The notes: generated by a model not told the origin, from the letters alone. 45,587 bases of DNA from an uncultured Eubacteriales bacterium (GCA_900318765.1 ONLX01000010.1:1-45587); one strand, 5' to 3'. Counted from the first letter of the stretch, positions 27,456-37,049 are shown. Numbers and translations are program-made.

Positions 27456-29948
27456 ATGAGTGAAACAATTCGTCCGATCAATCTCGAACACGAGATGCAA
27501 AAAAGCTTCATCGCATATGCGATGTCGGTCATCACAAGCCGTGCGCTTCCCGATGTGCGCGACGGTATGAAGCCGGTGCATCGCCGTATTATGCACACGA
27601 TGGAGGAGCTTGGCGTCACGCCCGATAAACCGACGCGTAAGAGCGCGCGTATCGTCGGCGATTGCATGGGTAAATATCATCCGCACGGCGACAGCTCCGT
27701 GTATGATGCGATGGTCCGTCTTGCGCAGGATTTCAATACGCGTTATCCGCTCGTTGAAGGACAGGGCAACTTTGGCTCGGTCGACGGCGACGGGGCGGCG
27801 GCCATGCGTTACACCGAAGCGCGCCTGAGCAAGATGGCGATGGATCTGATGCGCGATATCGATAAGGATACGGTGGATTTTCAACCGAACTTCGACGGTA
27901 CGCAGCAGGAGCCGGTCGTTTTGCCTGCAAGATTCCCGAATCTGCTCGTCAACGGAAGCAATGGCATCGCTGTCGGAATGGCAACGAACATGCCGCCGCA
28001 CAACCTCGGCGAAACGATCGATGGGCTTGTAGCATTGATTGACAATCCGGATATCTCGGTGGATGAGCTGATGGCCTATATTCCGGGACCGGACTTCCCG
28101 ACCGGCGCGATCATTCTCGGCAAGCAGGGCATTGCGCAGGCATATCGCACGGGACGCGGCAAAATTTACGTGCGCGCACGCACCGAGATCGAGCAGATGT
28201 CCGCATCCAAGAGCCGCATTATCGTGACCGAGATTCCGTATCAGGTCAACAAAGCGGGCCTTGTGAGCCGCATTGCGGATCTCGTGCACGAAAAGAAGCT
28301 GGAGGGCATCTCCGACCTGCGCGATGAGACCGACCGTAACGGCACACGGATCGTCCTTGAACTCAAGAAGGATGTGAACGCAAATGTCGTTTTGAACAAC
28401 CTGTTCAAGCATACCGATATGCAGGCGACATTCGGCGTCATCAATCTTGCGTTGGTTGACGGTGAACCCAAGATTTTAACGCTGAAGCAGATTCTGTACT
28501 ATTACCTTGAGCACCAGAAGGAGGTCGTTACGCGGCGTACGCGCTTCGATCTCGGACGGGCAAAGGAGCGTCTGCACATCATTGAGGGCCTTTTAAAGGC
28601 GCTCGATCATATCGACGAAGTCATTCGCATCATTCGCGGCAGCGAAACCGCGCAGATCGCCAAAGAACGGCTTTGCGCCACGTTTGATTTTTCCGAGCGT
28701 CAGGCACAGGCGATCCTCGATATGCGCTTGCAGCGCCTGACCGGACTTGAACGTGAGAAGCTTATGGACGAGGATAAACAGCTGCGGGAACGCGTCGCGT
28801 ATCTCGAGGCGATCCTCGGCTCCGAGCATCGGCTCATGGAAGTCATTAAAGAGGAAGCGCTCGATGTGAAAGCGCGGCTCGGCGACCCGCGGCGTACGGA
28901 GATCGCGCCGATGCCGGACGATATTGAGCTCGATGATATCATTCAGGAAGAGCAAATGACCGTCACAATGACGCATTTCGGCTACATCAAACGGACGTCG
29001 ACCGATGCGTTCAAAGCGCAGAACCGGGGCGGCAAGGGCGTCAAAGGGCAGGCAACGCGGGATGAGGACTATGTGGAGCGGATGCTCGTTTCAAGCACGC
29101 ATGCGCCGATCATGTTCTTCACGAATTACGGCCGCGTGTACCGCATCAAGTGCTATGCGATTCCCGAAGCGAGCCGCACCTCGAAAGGAATTCCGGTTGT
29201 GAATTTCCTGCAGCTGCAGACGGGTGAAAAGGTCACCGCGATGTTTGTGGTCCCGCGGGAAGTGGAGGAGCACGGGTTCCTCGTAACCGCCACACGCAAC
29301 GGGTTGATCAAGAAGACCCGGATTGCCGATTGCGGCAACATCCGCAAGGGCGGCCTGCTGCTGCAGACGATTCGCGAGGGCGACGAGCTGATCGCCTGCG
29401 AGATGTCGAGCGGGGACGATGAATTCATCCTTGCCTCGCGTGAAGGCAAGAGCATCCGCTTTAATGAAGCGGGTGTGCGGCCGACAGGCCGCGGCGGCAT
29501 GGGCGTACGCGGCATCCAGCTGACCGGCGAGGATGTGCTGATTGATCTGGTAAAGATCCGCAAGGGCGGCATGCTCCTGACCGTAACCGAAAAGGGTCTC
29601 GGCAAACGGACACCTGAGGATCAGTATTCGATCCAGGGTCGTGGCGGCAAGGGAATCGTTGCCATGAAAGCCACCGAAAAGACCGGAGGACTTGCTGCGC
29701 TGCGCATGACCGACGAGGATGAGGATCTGCTGCTTGTGCGGGACGATGGAATCATCATGCGGATGCCGGTTGATCAGATCTCGATCATCGGGCGCAACAC
29801 GCAGGGTGTACGACTGATGCAGGTCGGCGAAACCAATTCGATCGCTTGCGTCGCGCTGCTCCCGCATCAGGAGATCATTGAGGATGAGGAAGTTCCGGAG
29901 GGCGCCACTGAGCAGACGGAAGCGGTTCCGCAGCCCGAGCAGGAGTAA
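27456..29948 (+). CDS. gyrA: DNA gyrase subunit A
   Basis: An 830-residue GyrA, the DNA-cleaving half of gyrase. The catalytic tyrosine is Tyr119 (AMRYTEARL). The quinolone-binding region reads [15 protein letters not shown]: Ser80 and Asp84, equivalent to Escherichia coli Ser83 and Asp87, are intact, so no target-site resistance is evident; the residue between them equivalent to Ala84 is serine. The C-terminal beta-pinwheel has the GyrA-box-like QNRGGKG, supporting gyrase rather than topoisomerase IV, and further RGGxG blade repeats. The tail is acidic. A GAGGTGGAG ribosome site precedes ATG 27456, 12 bp after gyrB. Confidence 0.97.
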   Translation: MSETIRPINLEHEMQKSFIAYAMSVITSRALPDVRDGMKPVHRRIMHTMEELGVTPDKPTRKSARIVGDCMGKYHPHGDSSVYDAMVRLAQDFNTRYPLVEGQGNFGSVDGDGAAAMRYTEARLSKMAMDLMRDIDKDTVDFQPNFDGTQQEPVVLPARFPNLLVNGSNGIAVGMATNMPPHNLGETIDGLVALIDNPDISVDELMAYIPGPDFPTGAIILGKQGIAQAYRTGRGKIYVRARTEIEQMSASKSRIIVTEIPYQVNKAGLVSRIADLVHEKKLEGISDLRDETDRNGTRIVLELKKDVNANVVLNNLFKHTDMQATFGVINLALVDGEPKILTLKQILYYYLEHQKEVVTRRTRFDLGRAKERLHIIEGLLKALDHIDEVIRIIRGSETAQIAKERLCATFDFSERQAQAILDMRLQRLTGLEREKLMDEDKQLRERVAYLEAILGSEHRLMEVIKEEALDVKARLGDPRRTEIAPMPDDIELDDIIQEEQMTVTMTHFGYIKRTSTDAFKAQNRGGKGVKGQATRDEDYVERMLVSSTHAPIMFFTNYGRVYRIKCYAIPEASRTSKGIPVVNFLQLQTGEKVTAMFVVPREVEEHGFLVTATRNGLIKKTRIADCGNIRKGGLLLQTIREGDELIACEMSSGDDEFILASREGKSIRFNEAGVRPTGRGGMGVRGIQLTGEDVLIDLVKIRKGGMLLTVTEKGLGKRTPEDQYSIQGRGGKGIVAMKATEKTGGLAALRMTDEDEDLLLVRDDGIIMRMPVDQISIIGRNTQGVRLMQVGETNSIACVALLPHQEIIEDEEVPEGATEQTEAVPQPEQE

Positions 29949-29981
29949 CCGATTCGGACCGCTCGCGTACGACATAGGCGC

Positions 29982-31346
29982 ATGATGGCTGTTTCGAACG
30001 AACTGAAATCGTTTGCCGCGCGGCTGCCGGTTCCGCTGTACGCGGTCGGCGGCTGCGTGCGTGACGCACTGCTTGGGAAGGTTTCCCACGATATGGACCT
30101 TTGCAGCGCGCTTCGACCGGACGAGATGCGCCGGTATGCGCATGAAGCGGGCTATGATTGCCCGGTGGTCAACGAACGGCTCGGAACGGTGCTGCTGTGC
30201 ATCGGGGATGAGCGGTATGAGCATACAACTTTTCGAACCGAATCCTATCCGCAGGGCGGCGCGCATGCGCCGGAATCGATTGCATTTACCGATTCCATCC
30301 GGGCGGACGCCTTGCGCAGGGACTTTTCGATCAATGCGCTGTACCGGGACGTCCTTACAAACGAGCTCGTTGATCCGACGGGCGGTATGCGGGATCTGGA
30401 GAGACGTGTGCTGCGAACAACCACCGTGGATCCGACCGTGATTTTGCAGGACGACGGGCTGAGAATCCTGCGCCTTGTCCGATTTGCAGTCACCACGGGG
30501 TTTGCGGTGGAGGAGGCAACGTGGGATGCGGCGAAGACGCACGCTGCGCTTTTAAACGATATCGCATGGGAACGGAGAAGGCAGGAGCTCGACCGTATTC
30601 TGGAAACGGATGACGTGCTTTTGGCATTGCATTTGTTGACGGAGTTGCATGTTTGGCCATACCTGATTCCCGAGATCTGCGAAGCTGCGAACGTGCCGCA
30701 GCGCCCCGAGTATCATCGATACGATGTGCAGGAACATCTGTTCCATAGCGCAGCGATGGCAGAGCCGGATGCAACGCATCGGTTGATGGCGCTGCTGCAT
30801 GACATCGGAAAGCCGAGATGCCTTCTGGAAACCGGGGACTTTCATCGGCATGCCGTGTACGGCGAACAGATGACGCTGACCATATTGCGGCGGTTGACAT
30901 ATCCGAAGGCGTTTGCCGCGCGTGTTGCGACGGCGGTGCGGATGCACATGTTCGATCTCGATGGACGCGCGAAGGAATCGACGATTCGAAAGCGGTTCGT
31001 CATGCTTGGACGGCAGGGAACGGAGGATCTGATCGCTTTGCGCGAAGCGGACATTCGCGGCAGCGGGTATGAGACCGAGTACGCAGCGACGCGTTGGCGC
31101 ACGGTATATGAACAGATGCAGTGGGACGGCTGCCCCTGGAGTGTGGACGAGCTGGACATCACCGGACGTGAGATCATGGAAACGCTTCAGATTCCGCCTT
31201 CGGCGGCGGTTTCCGAGATTAAACGGCAGCTGCTTCTGCATTGCGCGTGCCATCCGCAGGACAATCGGAACGCAAAGCTTCAAATTTGTGTGAAGGATTA
31301 TGCGATCCGAACGAATAAATGCGATTCAAAACGGAACAAAGTGTGA
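29982..31346 (+). CDS. cca: CCA tRNA nucleotidyltransferase with HD domain
   Basis: A 454-residue class II nucleotidyltransferase that builds or repairs the CCA end of tRNAs. The catalytic head shows YAVGGCVRDALLGK (GGCVRD at 23-28), metal-binding Asp37/Asp39 (HDMDLCSA), RRDFSINALYRD and the base-selecting ERRRQEL region. An HD domain is visible as LMALLHDIGKP near residue 270, consistent with a phosphohydrolase-bearing variant. ATG 29982 and ATG 29985 are both possible starts and the ribosome site is weak, so translation may depend on gyrA, which ends 33 bp upstream. No terminator was seen before the next gene. Confidence 0.93.
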   Translation: MMAVSNELKSFAARLPVPLYAVGGCVRDALLGKVSHDMDLCSALRPDEMRRYAHEAGYDCPVVNERLGTVLLCIGDERYEHTTFRTESYPQGGAHAPESIAFTDSIRADALRRDFSINALYRDVLTNELVDPTGGMRDLERRVLRTTTVDPTVILQDDGLRILRLVRFAVTTGFAVEEATWDAAKTHAALLNDIAWERRRQELDRILETDDVLLALHLLTELHVWPYLIPEICEAANVPQRPEYHRYDVQEHLFHSAAMAEPDATHRLMALLHDIGKPRCLLETGDFHRHAVYGEQMTLTILRRLTYPKAFAARVATAVRMHMFDLDGRAKESTIRKRFVMLGRQGTEDLIALREADIRGSGYETEYAATRWRTVYEQMQWDGCPWSVDELDITGREIMETLQIPPSAAVSEIKRQLLLHCACHPQDNRNAKLQICVKDYAIRTNKCDSKRNKV

Positions 31347-31425
31347 AATTTTCTTTCCAGACTGTTCATGCGGCGAAAAGTATGATATCATCAAGAAATA
31401 CGAGTAAGCCACAAAGGGGTTTTCG

Positions 31426-34400
31426 ATGAATAAGAAACAAAAACGGAAGCTGGCCGTATTGGCCGTCGGAATCGCGGCGGTGTTGCTGATCGTGCTCGGC
31501 ATCTCCCTGATTCTGAACTGCGCGGGCAAGGATGCCCGGCAAGCGACGAGCCGGCAGCAGCAACAGAGCTCGGCAGTCATTATCAGCGAGATTCTGGCAA
31601 GCAACAAGCAGGCGGTGCGCGACCCGATGGGAACGTACAGCGATTACGTAGAGCTGTACAACACAAGCTCGTCTGCGGTCAATATCTCCGGCTACGGGCT
31701 TTCCGACAGTGAGACCGATGCATGGGTTATCCCGGAAGGTACGATCCTGCAACCGGGCGAATACTATGTAATCTGGTGCGCGGGGCAGGAGACGGGCCTC
31801 AAGAACGTCGCCAACTTTGCGCTGTCCAAGGACGATGTATTGCGGTTTATCGATGGCGGCGGCGTTCCGATCACGACGATTTCGCTTGCCGATACCTACT
31901 CCGGTCTTGCATATTGCTACGATCCGTCGACCGGCACCTGGTCCAACAAGGCGCCGTCTCCCGGGTATCCGAATACGGATGCAGGCATTGCAGCATATGA
32001 GCAGTCTAAGATGCTGACCACCGAGATCGGCACGGTTGAGACGGTTTCGCAGAGTGCGGTACGGATCAGTGAGTTCCAGGCGAGCAACAGTACCGCGCAT
32101 CTTTGCCCGGACGGAACGTATTGCGATTGGATCGAGTTATACAACAACTCCGGTTCAGCGGTTGATCTTTTCGGCTACGGTCTTTCGGACGATGTTACCA
32201 AGCCGAAGAAGTTTACTTTCGGGCACGTTACGATTCAGGCATACGAATTCCTCGTCGTGTATAACACGACCGCGCCGGTGGACGGCTATGTATGCATCGA
32301 TTTCGGCCTTGCGGCAAGCGGTGAAACGCTGCTGCTGACGTCGCCGGAAGATAAGATTATCGACATGATCGAATTCGGCCCGCAGGAGAAGAATTTCTCG
32401 ATGGCGCGTGCATTCCCGGGCGGCTCGTTCGATCCTTCCTCCGAGTTCACGCCGACCGACCGCATCACGCCGGGATTCCCGAATACCGAAGCCGGATACG
32501 CGCTGTTTGATAAGTCGGAAAACGGCAGCATGGGCGTTCACGACATTATGTTCAATGAGGTGCTCGTCAACGGGTACCATATCATCTATCAGTATTCGAA
32601 ATCGACCAAAAGCGACCGGCCGTTTGATGCGGACTACGGCGCATGGATCGAGATTTACAACAAGGCGGACTATCCGGTGGATCTGACCGGCTATTCGGTA
32701 TCGAACAATCTGAGCCGTCCGCTCAAATGGGTTTTTCCTGACGGAACGAGTATCGCCGCAAAAGGATATCTCGCCCTGCAGCTGAGCGGCAGCCTCCCGC
32801 GTGACGGAGAGACGACGCCGACCGAGCAGCAACGCCGCTATGAATTGAACTTCGATATTTCGTCCTCCGGCGAAACGATCTATCTGTATCAGCCGGACGG
32901 AACGATGATCGACCGCGTTACGGTTCCCGAAAGCCGCGCCTGCATCTCCTATGGGCGCGATGCGAACGGAGAATGGGTCCTGTTCGATTCTCCGACGGAG
33001 GCGGCGCAGAACCCGAATGCAGGCTTTACTGCGTACTGCACACCGGCTGAGACGGATACGCCGAGCGGTGTCTATTCCTCGGTGCAGACCGTGAATGTCA
33101 AGGTTCCCGAAGGAGCGTATGCGACGTATACGACCGACGCAACGACGCCGACCGAGAGCAGCACACGGGTGTCCGGCCCGATTCCGATTTCCCAGAACAC
33201 GGTGCTTCGCATCCGGACGTTTTCCAACAGCGGGGCGCAGTATCCGAGCGTGACGAAGTCCTATACCTACATCATTGTGGGTCAGATGGAGACGGTGGAA
33301 GCGCACAACACCTCGTTGCCGGTTTGTTTCCTCGTGACCGATCCGGATAACCTTTGGAACACCAAAACCGGAATTTACGTCAAGGGAGACGATTATTCCG
33401 GCAAGGGCGCCGCGATCAACCCGACGGAGATTATCATCCAGGATAGGGAAACGATGGGAACGTGGGCGAACTTCAATATGCGCGGCAAGATGTGGGAGCG
33501 TCCGGCGACGTTCACCTATTGCGATGTCAACGCCCAGAATGTCCTGTTTGAGAGCGATCTGAATATCCGAATCTTCGGTGCGTTCTCCCGTAAGAAGGCG
33601 CAGAAGGGCATTGCGTTGATCGGCCGAAAGGGCGTAGGGCCGTCGTGGCTTGAGTATCCGTTCTTTGAAAACCGACCGTTTACGCGGTATAAATCGCTTG
33701 TGCTTCGTGCCTCCGGTCAGGATGCAGCGCTTTCCCGGATTCGCGATGTCCTGGTGTTGGGACTTTTGAACGATGCGGGCGTGGACATGGCAAACCAAGC
33801 GTATATTCAGTGCATCGTATATCTGAACGGCGAGTACTGGGGCGTTTACAATCTGCGCGAAAAGGTCAGCAAGTTCTACATTGCGCAGCATTTCGGGATT
33901 GAGGATACCGATTCGATTGATATTCTTGTCGGAAACGGAGCGGCAAGCGGCAACGTTGTTGCGGATGTAGACGGGAATGCGCTCAGCGATTATAAGGACC
34001 TGATTGCGTTCTGCAACAGTCATAACTGCGATCTGCAGAATGAAGCCGATTACCAATATGTCTGTGATCGCGTCGACGTGCGGAATTTTGCACAGTATTG
34101 CGCGTTTGAGATCATCGTCGGCAATACGGATACCGGCAATATCAAGTGGTGGCGCTCAACCGAGCTGGATAATAAGTGGCGCTGGCTCCCGTACGACTTC
34201 TGCTGGGCCTTCAACCGTGAGGATCCGAACACCGATATCAACAAAACAAGCGGTTACCGCAGGGACTTCTTCTCGAAGTACTTCAATCCGGCGGGACACG
34301 GCGCAGGCAACAGCTTCGATACAACGCTTGCCCGGTCGCTGCTGTCGAACAATCAGTTTGTTGAAATCTTCCTGTACTATTGCGCGGACTTCTTCAACAA

Positions 34401-34674
34401 CGTCTATACGCCGGAGAAGATCAATGCCAAGGTGGATGAACTGCAGGAAAACATCCGTTTCGAGATGGAAACGTATGACCTCAAGCGCTGGGAACCGTAC
34501 AACCATCTTTCGGTGAAGGGATGGAATTCGCACGTGAACAACATTCGCAATTATGCGAATAACTACCAGGATTACTTCCTGAAGTATTGCCAGAATTACA
34601 TCAACAAGAATACGCACTATAAACTGACGGATGAGAAGATGATTCAACTGTTTGGGAGGGTGAGCAAACTGTGA
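31426..34674 (+). CDS. Membrane-anchored lamin-tail/CotH-kinase surface protein
   Basis: A 1082-residue exported protein. A single N-terminal membrane anchor (about residues 9-31) follows a basic start. Three lamin-tail-like beta domains come next (about 50-170, 208-330 and 372-520), recognisable by VELYNTSSSAVNISGYGLSD, WIELYNNSGSAVDLFGYGLS and WIEIYNKADYPVDLTGYSVS. A chitobiase-like beta domain (about 548-620; YTTDATTPT) leads to a CotH kinase domain (about 629-970) with FRIFGAFSRKKAQKG-like and GEYWGVYNLREK (near 803-814) motifs and WRWLPYDFCWAFNRED. CotH-fold proteins are atypical kinases, known from Bacillus spore-coat CotH. AAGGGG precedes ATG 31426; a TATGAT at 31381 may be the -10 box but has no good -35. 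It overlaps the next gene by 4 bp. Confidence 0.9.
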   Translation: MNKKQKRKLAVLAVGIAAVLLIVLGISLILNCAGKDARQATSRQQQQSSAVIISEILASNKQAVRDPMGTYSDYVELYNTSSSAVNISGYGLSDSETDAWVIPEGTILQPGEYYVIWCAGQETGLKNVANFALSKDDVLRFIDGGGVPITTISLADTYSGLAYCYDPSTGTWSNKAPSPGYPNTDAGIAAYEQSKMLTTEIGTVETVSQSAVRISEFQASNSTAHLCPDGTYCDWIELYNNSGSAVDLFGYGLSDDVTKPKKFTFGHVTIQAYEFLVVYNTTAPVDGYVCIDFGLAASGETLLLTSPEDKIIDMIEFGPQEKNFSMARAFPGGSFDPSSEFTPTDRITPGFPNTEAGYALFDKSENGSMGVHDIMFNEVLVNGYHIIYQYSKSTKSDRPFDADYGAWIEIYNKADYPVDLTGYSVSNNLSRPLKWVFPDGTSIAAKGYLALQLSGSLPRDGETTPTEQQRRYELNFDISSSGETIYLYQPDGTMIDRVTVPESRACISYGRDANGEWVLFDSPTEAAQNPNAGFTAYCTPAETDTPSGVYSSVQTVNVKVPEGAYATYTTDATTPTESSTRVSGPIPISQNTVLRIRTFSNSGAQYPSVTKSYTYIIVGQMETVEAHNTSLPVCFLVTDPDNLWNTKTGIYVKGDDYSGKGAAINPTEIIIQDRETMGTWANFNMRGKMWERPATFTYCDVNAQNVLFESDLNIRIFGAFSRKKAQKGIALIGRKGVGPSWLEYPFFENRPFTRYKSLVLRASGQDAALSRIRDVLVLGLLNDAGVDMANQAYIQCIVYLNGEYWGVYNLREKVSKFYIAQHFGIEDTDSIDILVGNGAASGNVVADVDGNALSDYKDLIAFCNSHNCDLQNEADYQYVCDRVDVRNFAQYCAFEIIVGNTDTGNIKWWRSTELDNKWRWLPYDFCWAFNREDPNTDINKTSGYRRDFFSKYFNPAGHGAGNSFDTTLARSLLSNNQFVEIFLYYCADFFNNVYTPEKINAKVDELQENIRFEMETYDLKRWEPYNHLSVKGWNSHVNNIRNYANNYQDYFLKYCQNYINKNTHYKLTDEKMIQLFGRVSKL

Positions 34675-35387
34675 AAAACGGCATATTGACGCCAAAGCCC
34701 AATTCTGCGGGATATCGGCACGAGCTCAAATTCATCATTTCGGAAGCGGATGCCGAGTTGCTTGCGATCCGCTTGCGGAATACACTTAGGCCCGATCCCT
34801 ATGCGAAGGATGGCGGGTACTTCATTCGCAGCCTGTATTTTGACGATCCGTTCAATACGGCTGTGATCGAGAAGGTCGACGGCATCGAGTATCGTGATAA
34901 ATGGCGCATCCGGATCTATGATCTGTCGGACAAGGTGATTAAGCTGGAGCGGAAGCACAAGAACGGTCAGTTCATTAAAAAAGACAGCCTGACGTTGTCG
35001 AGACGCGAATGCAACGCGCTGTGCGCCGGGGTTTACGGATTCCTGCTGCACAGGAAGGAGCCCTTTGCCAAGGAAGCGTACGGCGAAATGGTGACAAAGC
35101 ACTTACGGCCGAAGGTCATTGTGGATTACGACCGGGAGCCGTTCGTGTATCCGATTGAGGACGTTCGGATTACGCTCGATCGGAACATCCGCACCGGGAT
35201 GTACTCGGTAGATCTGTTTGATCCGAATACGATCACCTATCCCGCCACGGAGTTCATGGGGCAATGCATCTTAGAGGTAAAGTTCAACGCGTACCTTGAA
35301 TCGTACGTGATGGAGCTGTTGCAGCTCAACGCCGCGCAGAGGAGTGCGGCCAGTAAGTACCTATATTGCAGACAATACGACTGTTAA
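34671..35387 (+). CDS. VTC-domain polyphosphate polymerase-like protein
   Basis: A 238-residue cytosolic protein consisting of a VTC domain, the tunnel fold that in yeast Vtc4 makes polyphosphate from ATP. The tunnel residues of that fold are visible: Arg16 and Lys20 (YRHELKF), SLYFDDP, Arg79 and Arg81 (KWRIRIYD), Glu93 and Lys95 (KLERK), Arg147, Arg171 and Arg174 (LDRNIR), metal-binding Glu202 with Lys204 (LEVKF) and Lys229 (SKY). There is no SPX domain and no membrane helix. The start is GTG 34671, overlapping the CotH gene by 4 bp with GGGAGGG upstream. Polymerase activity is inferred from the family and from intact residues. Confidence 0.9.
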   Translation: MKNGILTPKPNSAGYRHELKFIISEADAELLAIRLRNTLRPDPYAKDGGYFIRSLYFDDPFNTAVIEKVDGIEYRDKWRIRIYDLSDKVIKLERKHKNGQFIKKDSLTLSRRECNALCAGVYGFLLHRKEPFAKEAYGEMVTKHLRPKVIVDYDREPFVYPIEDVRITLDRNIRTGMYSVDLFDPNTITYPATEFMGQCILEVKFNAYLESYVMELLQLNAAQRSAASKYLYCRQYDC

Positions 35388-35417
35388 AATATTAGGATCA
35401 AAACAATTGGAGGAATT

Positions 35418-36101
35418 ATGGAATCTACAAGTTACTTCAGCACGCTGCGCTCCGCCTTCTTGGAGCTGTTTAACTTCCAGACGAACCAGGTCGTTCCGCT
35501 GATCGGGAGCATCATCGTTGCGTTCTTGCTCGGCATGTTCATTTACGTGATCTACCGGCTCACGTTCTCCGGTGTCGTCTACAGCAAGACGTTCAACATG
35601 AGTCTTGTCATGCTGACGATGGTTTCAACGATGGTCATCTTGTTCATGTCGAACAACCTCAAGCTTTCGCTGGGCATGGTCGGCGCTCTCTCGATCGTGC
35701 GTTTCCGTACCGCGATCAAGGATCCGATCGATACCGTGTTCATGTTTTGGGCAATCGGCGAGGGCATTGCGCTCGGCGCAGGATTTGTTCTGGCGGCGGT
35801 TGTCGGCGTTCTGCTGATCGGCGCATTGATGCTCGCGCTTGCTTCGTCGAAGAAGAAAGCGTCTCTGCCGTATCTGCTGATCCTCCATTATGAGGAGCGG
35901 GCATCCAAGCAGGTCAAGGCGATGGTTGCGCAGATTCCGTATGCGCGCGTCAAGTCCAAGACCGTGCAGCGCGAAGGCATCGAGCTTGCGGTGGAGCTTC
36001 GTGTCAAGTCCAGCGAAACCGGATTTGTCGATAAGTTCCTGCGCGTTGACGGCGTTTATGACGCAACGTTGATCGCGCACCAGGGCGACCTGATCTCGTA
36101 A
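35418..36101 (+). CDS. DUF4956 multi-pass membrane protein
   Basis: A 227-residue membrane protein of the DUF4956 family. Hydrophobic segments lie at about 25-48, 59-78 and 105-142 (probably two helices). The most conserved block is GMVGALSIVRFRTAIKDPIDT (about 86-106, on the cytosolic side or re-entrant). The last 80 residues form a soluble alpha/beta domain. The family has no assigned function but is commonly found next to VTC-domain genes. GGAGG precedes ATG 35418, 30 bp after the VTC gene. By analogy with yeast, where Vtc membrane helices form the polyphosphate channel, it may be the membrane partner of the polymerase; that is inference. Confidence 0.88.
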   Translation: MESTSYFSTLRSAFLELFNFQTNQVVPLIGSIIVAFLLGMFIYVIYRLTFSGVVYSKTFNMSLVMLTMVSTMVILFMSNNLKLSLGMVGALSIVRFRTAIKDPIDTVFMFWAIGEGIALGAGFVLAAVVGVLLIGALMLALASSKKKASLPYLLILHYEERASKQVKAMVAQIPYARVKSKTVQREGIELAVELRVKSSETGFVDKFLRVDGVYDATLIAHQGDLIS

Positions 36102-36116
36102 GAGCCGCGATCTTGT

Positions 36117-36152
36117 GGAACCGTGAATCCCTTCACGGTTCCTTTTCTTTTT
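36117..36152 (+). terminator. Intrinsic terminator of the CotH-VTC-DUF4956 unit
   Basis: GGAACCGTGAA (36117-36127) pairs perfectly with TTCACGGTTCC (36132-36142) around a 4-base loop and is followed by TTTTCTTTTT. Confidence 0.9.
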
Positions 36153-36212
36153 GGCGGGAGTTTGCATAAAAAGCAGAAGATCGTTTTTGCATGATTTCTT
36201 TCGTTCAGGCAC

Positions 36213-36239
36213 ACAATACCCACGATTGCTCATAGAATA
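36213..36239 (+). promoter_or_regulatory. Candidate late-sporulation (SigK/SigE-like) promoter of the ytxC-like gene
   Basis: AC (36213-36214), 16 bp, then CATAGAATA (36231-36239) fits the Bacillus subtilis SigK pattern AC-N16-CATANNNTA. No sigma-A promoter was found in the same gap. Short motifs of this kind can occur by chance. Confidence 0.35.
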
Positions 36240-36267
36240 GTAAGGAACGGGTTGGAAGGAGAGATGT

Positions 36268-36999
36268 ATGCCGTCGTGGGAAATCACAACGCTGGAATAT
36301 GATGTGCCGTTGAAAAAGCTGCTCGAACGCAGACTGTCGGAATCGGGTACGGAGGCATCGATCCATACTGTGGAGGACGGTGTGCTCGTACGAATTTCCA
36401 AGAGCGGAACGAGCGCATTGGCGGAAGCGACCGCAAAGGTACTGCTGCGCGATCTCCAGTATCTGGTTCTTGCCAAGATGGCCGATGCGATGCCGCTTTC
36501 GCTCTCCGAAAAACGTGTGGTGCTGACCGATGCCCTATACAATGCGCGGCTTCGGGAGGAACGCGCTCCGGTAACGCATGCACTCATCGAATACCTGAAG
36601 GAAACCAGTGCGCTCTGCTTGGATGGCTTTCTGCATTTTCGGATGCAGGAGGTGCTGATGCTCTGGCAGCTTTGTGTCGAGCAGGCGACAGGCAAGGTCT
36701 ATGTGCAAAAGGAGTACGGGGAATTGATGCAGGCGCTCCAGGCGTATGTCCGCTCGCAGCGCGCGCGGATGGGAGAGCTTCGGCTGTGTATTCACGCGGA
36801 CGGCTCCTGCACGTTAATGGACGACGATCGATTGATGATCGAATACGCCGATTCCTCGCCGGACGGAATAGTGACGTTGCTTGTCAACATGGCTCCGCAG
36901 CGGCTTGTAATCTATGATGAAAGCGGCGGCGCGCAGGAACGGCTGTGCAATGCGCTGAAAGAGGTATTCTCGGATCGCATCGAAGTGAAGCGACGATAA
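36268..36999 (+). CDS. ytxC: YtxC-like sporulation protein
   Basis: A 243-residue protein that I match to the YtxC family (about 280 residues in Bacillus) by its central block: DGFLHFRMQEVLMLWQLCVE, then VYVQKEYGELMQALQAYVRSQ, then HADGSCTLMDDD. This corresponds to the conserved GF-x-x-FRL, EKEY-x-EF and DGS-Y-x-L-x-D features of YtxC. No membrane segment or known catalytic motif is seen, and the family's molecular role is unknown. GGAAGGAG precedes ATG 36268. It has its own promoter gap and a bidirectional terminator, so it is a single-gene unit. Its presence hints that the organism belongs to an endospore-forming lineage. Confidence 0.75.
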   Translation: MPSWEITTLEYDVPLKKLLERRLSESGTEASIHTVEDGVLVRISKSGTSALAEATAKVLLRDLQYLVLAKMADAMPLSLSEKRVVLTDALYNARLREERAPVTHALIEYLKETSALCLDGFLHFRMQEVLMLWQLCVEQATGKVYVQKEYGELMQALQAYVRSQRARMGELRLCIHADGSCTLMDDDRLMIEYADSSPDGIVTLLVNMAPQRLVIYDESGGAQERLCNALKEVFSDRIEVKRR

Positions 37000-37035
37000 A
37001 AAACAGACTGCCGCAAAGGATGGGCAGTCTGTTTT
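37000..37035. terminator. Bidirectional intrinsic terminator between ytxC and the cell-wall cluster
   Basis: AAAACAGACTGCC (37000-37012) pairs with GGCAGTCTGTTTT (37023-37035) around a 10-base loop. It sits between convergent ytxC and divIB. Confidence 0.88.
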
Positions 37036-37049
37036 GATGAATGATTTGA

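Noticed and set aside
27690..27710. Possible quinolone-resistance change in GyrA
   Set aside because: The positions equivalent to Escherichia coli Ser83 and Asp87 are intact (Ser80, Asp84); the Ser at the Ala84 position is, as far as I know, ordinary variation.
32155..34056. 633-codon open frame on the minus strand opposite the CotH-kinase gene
   Set aside because: The plus-strand protein has clear lamin-tail and CotH motifs; the antisense frame has none and no start signals.
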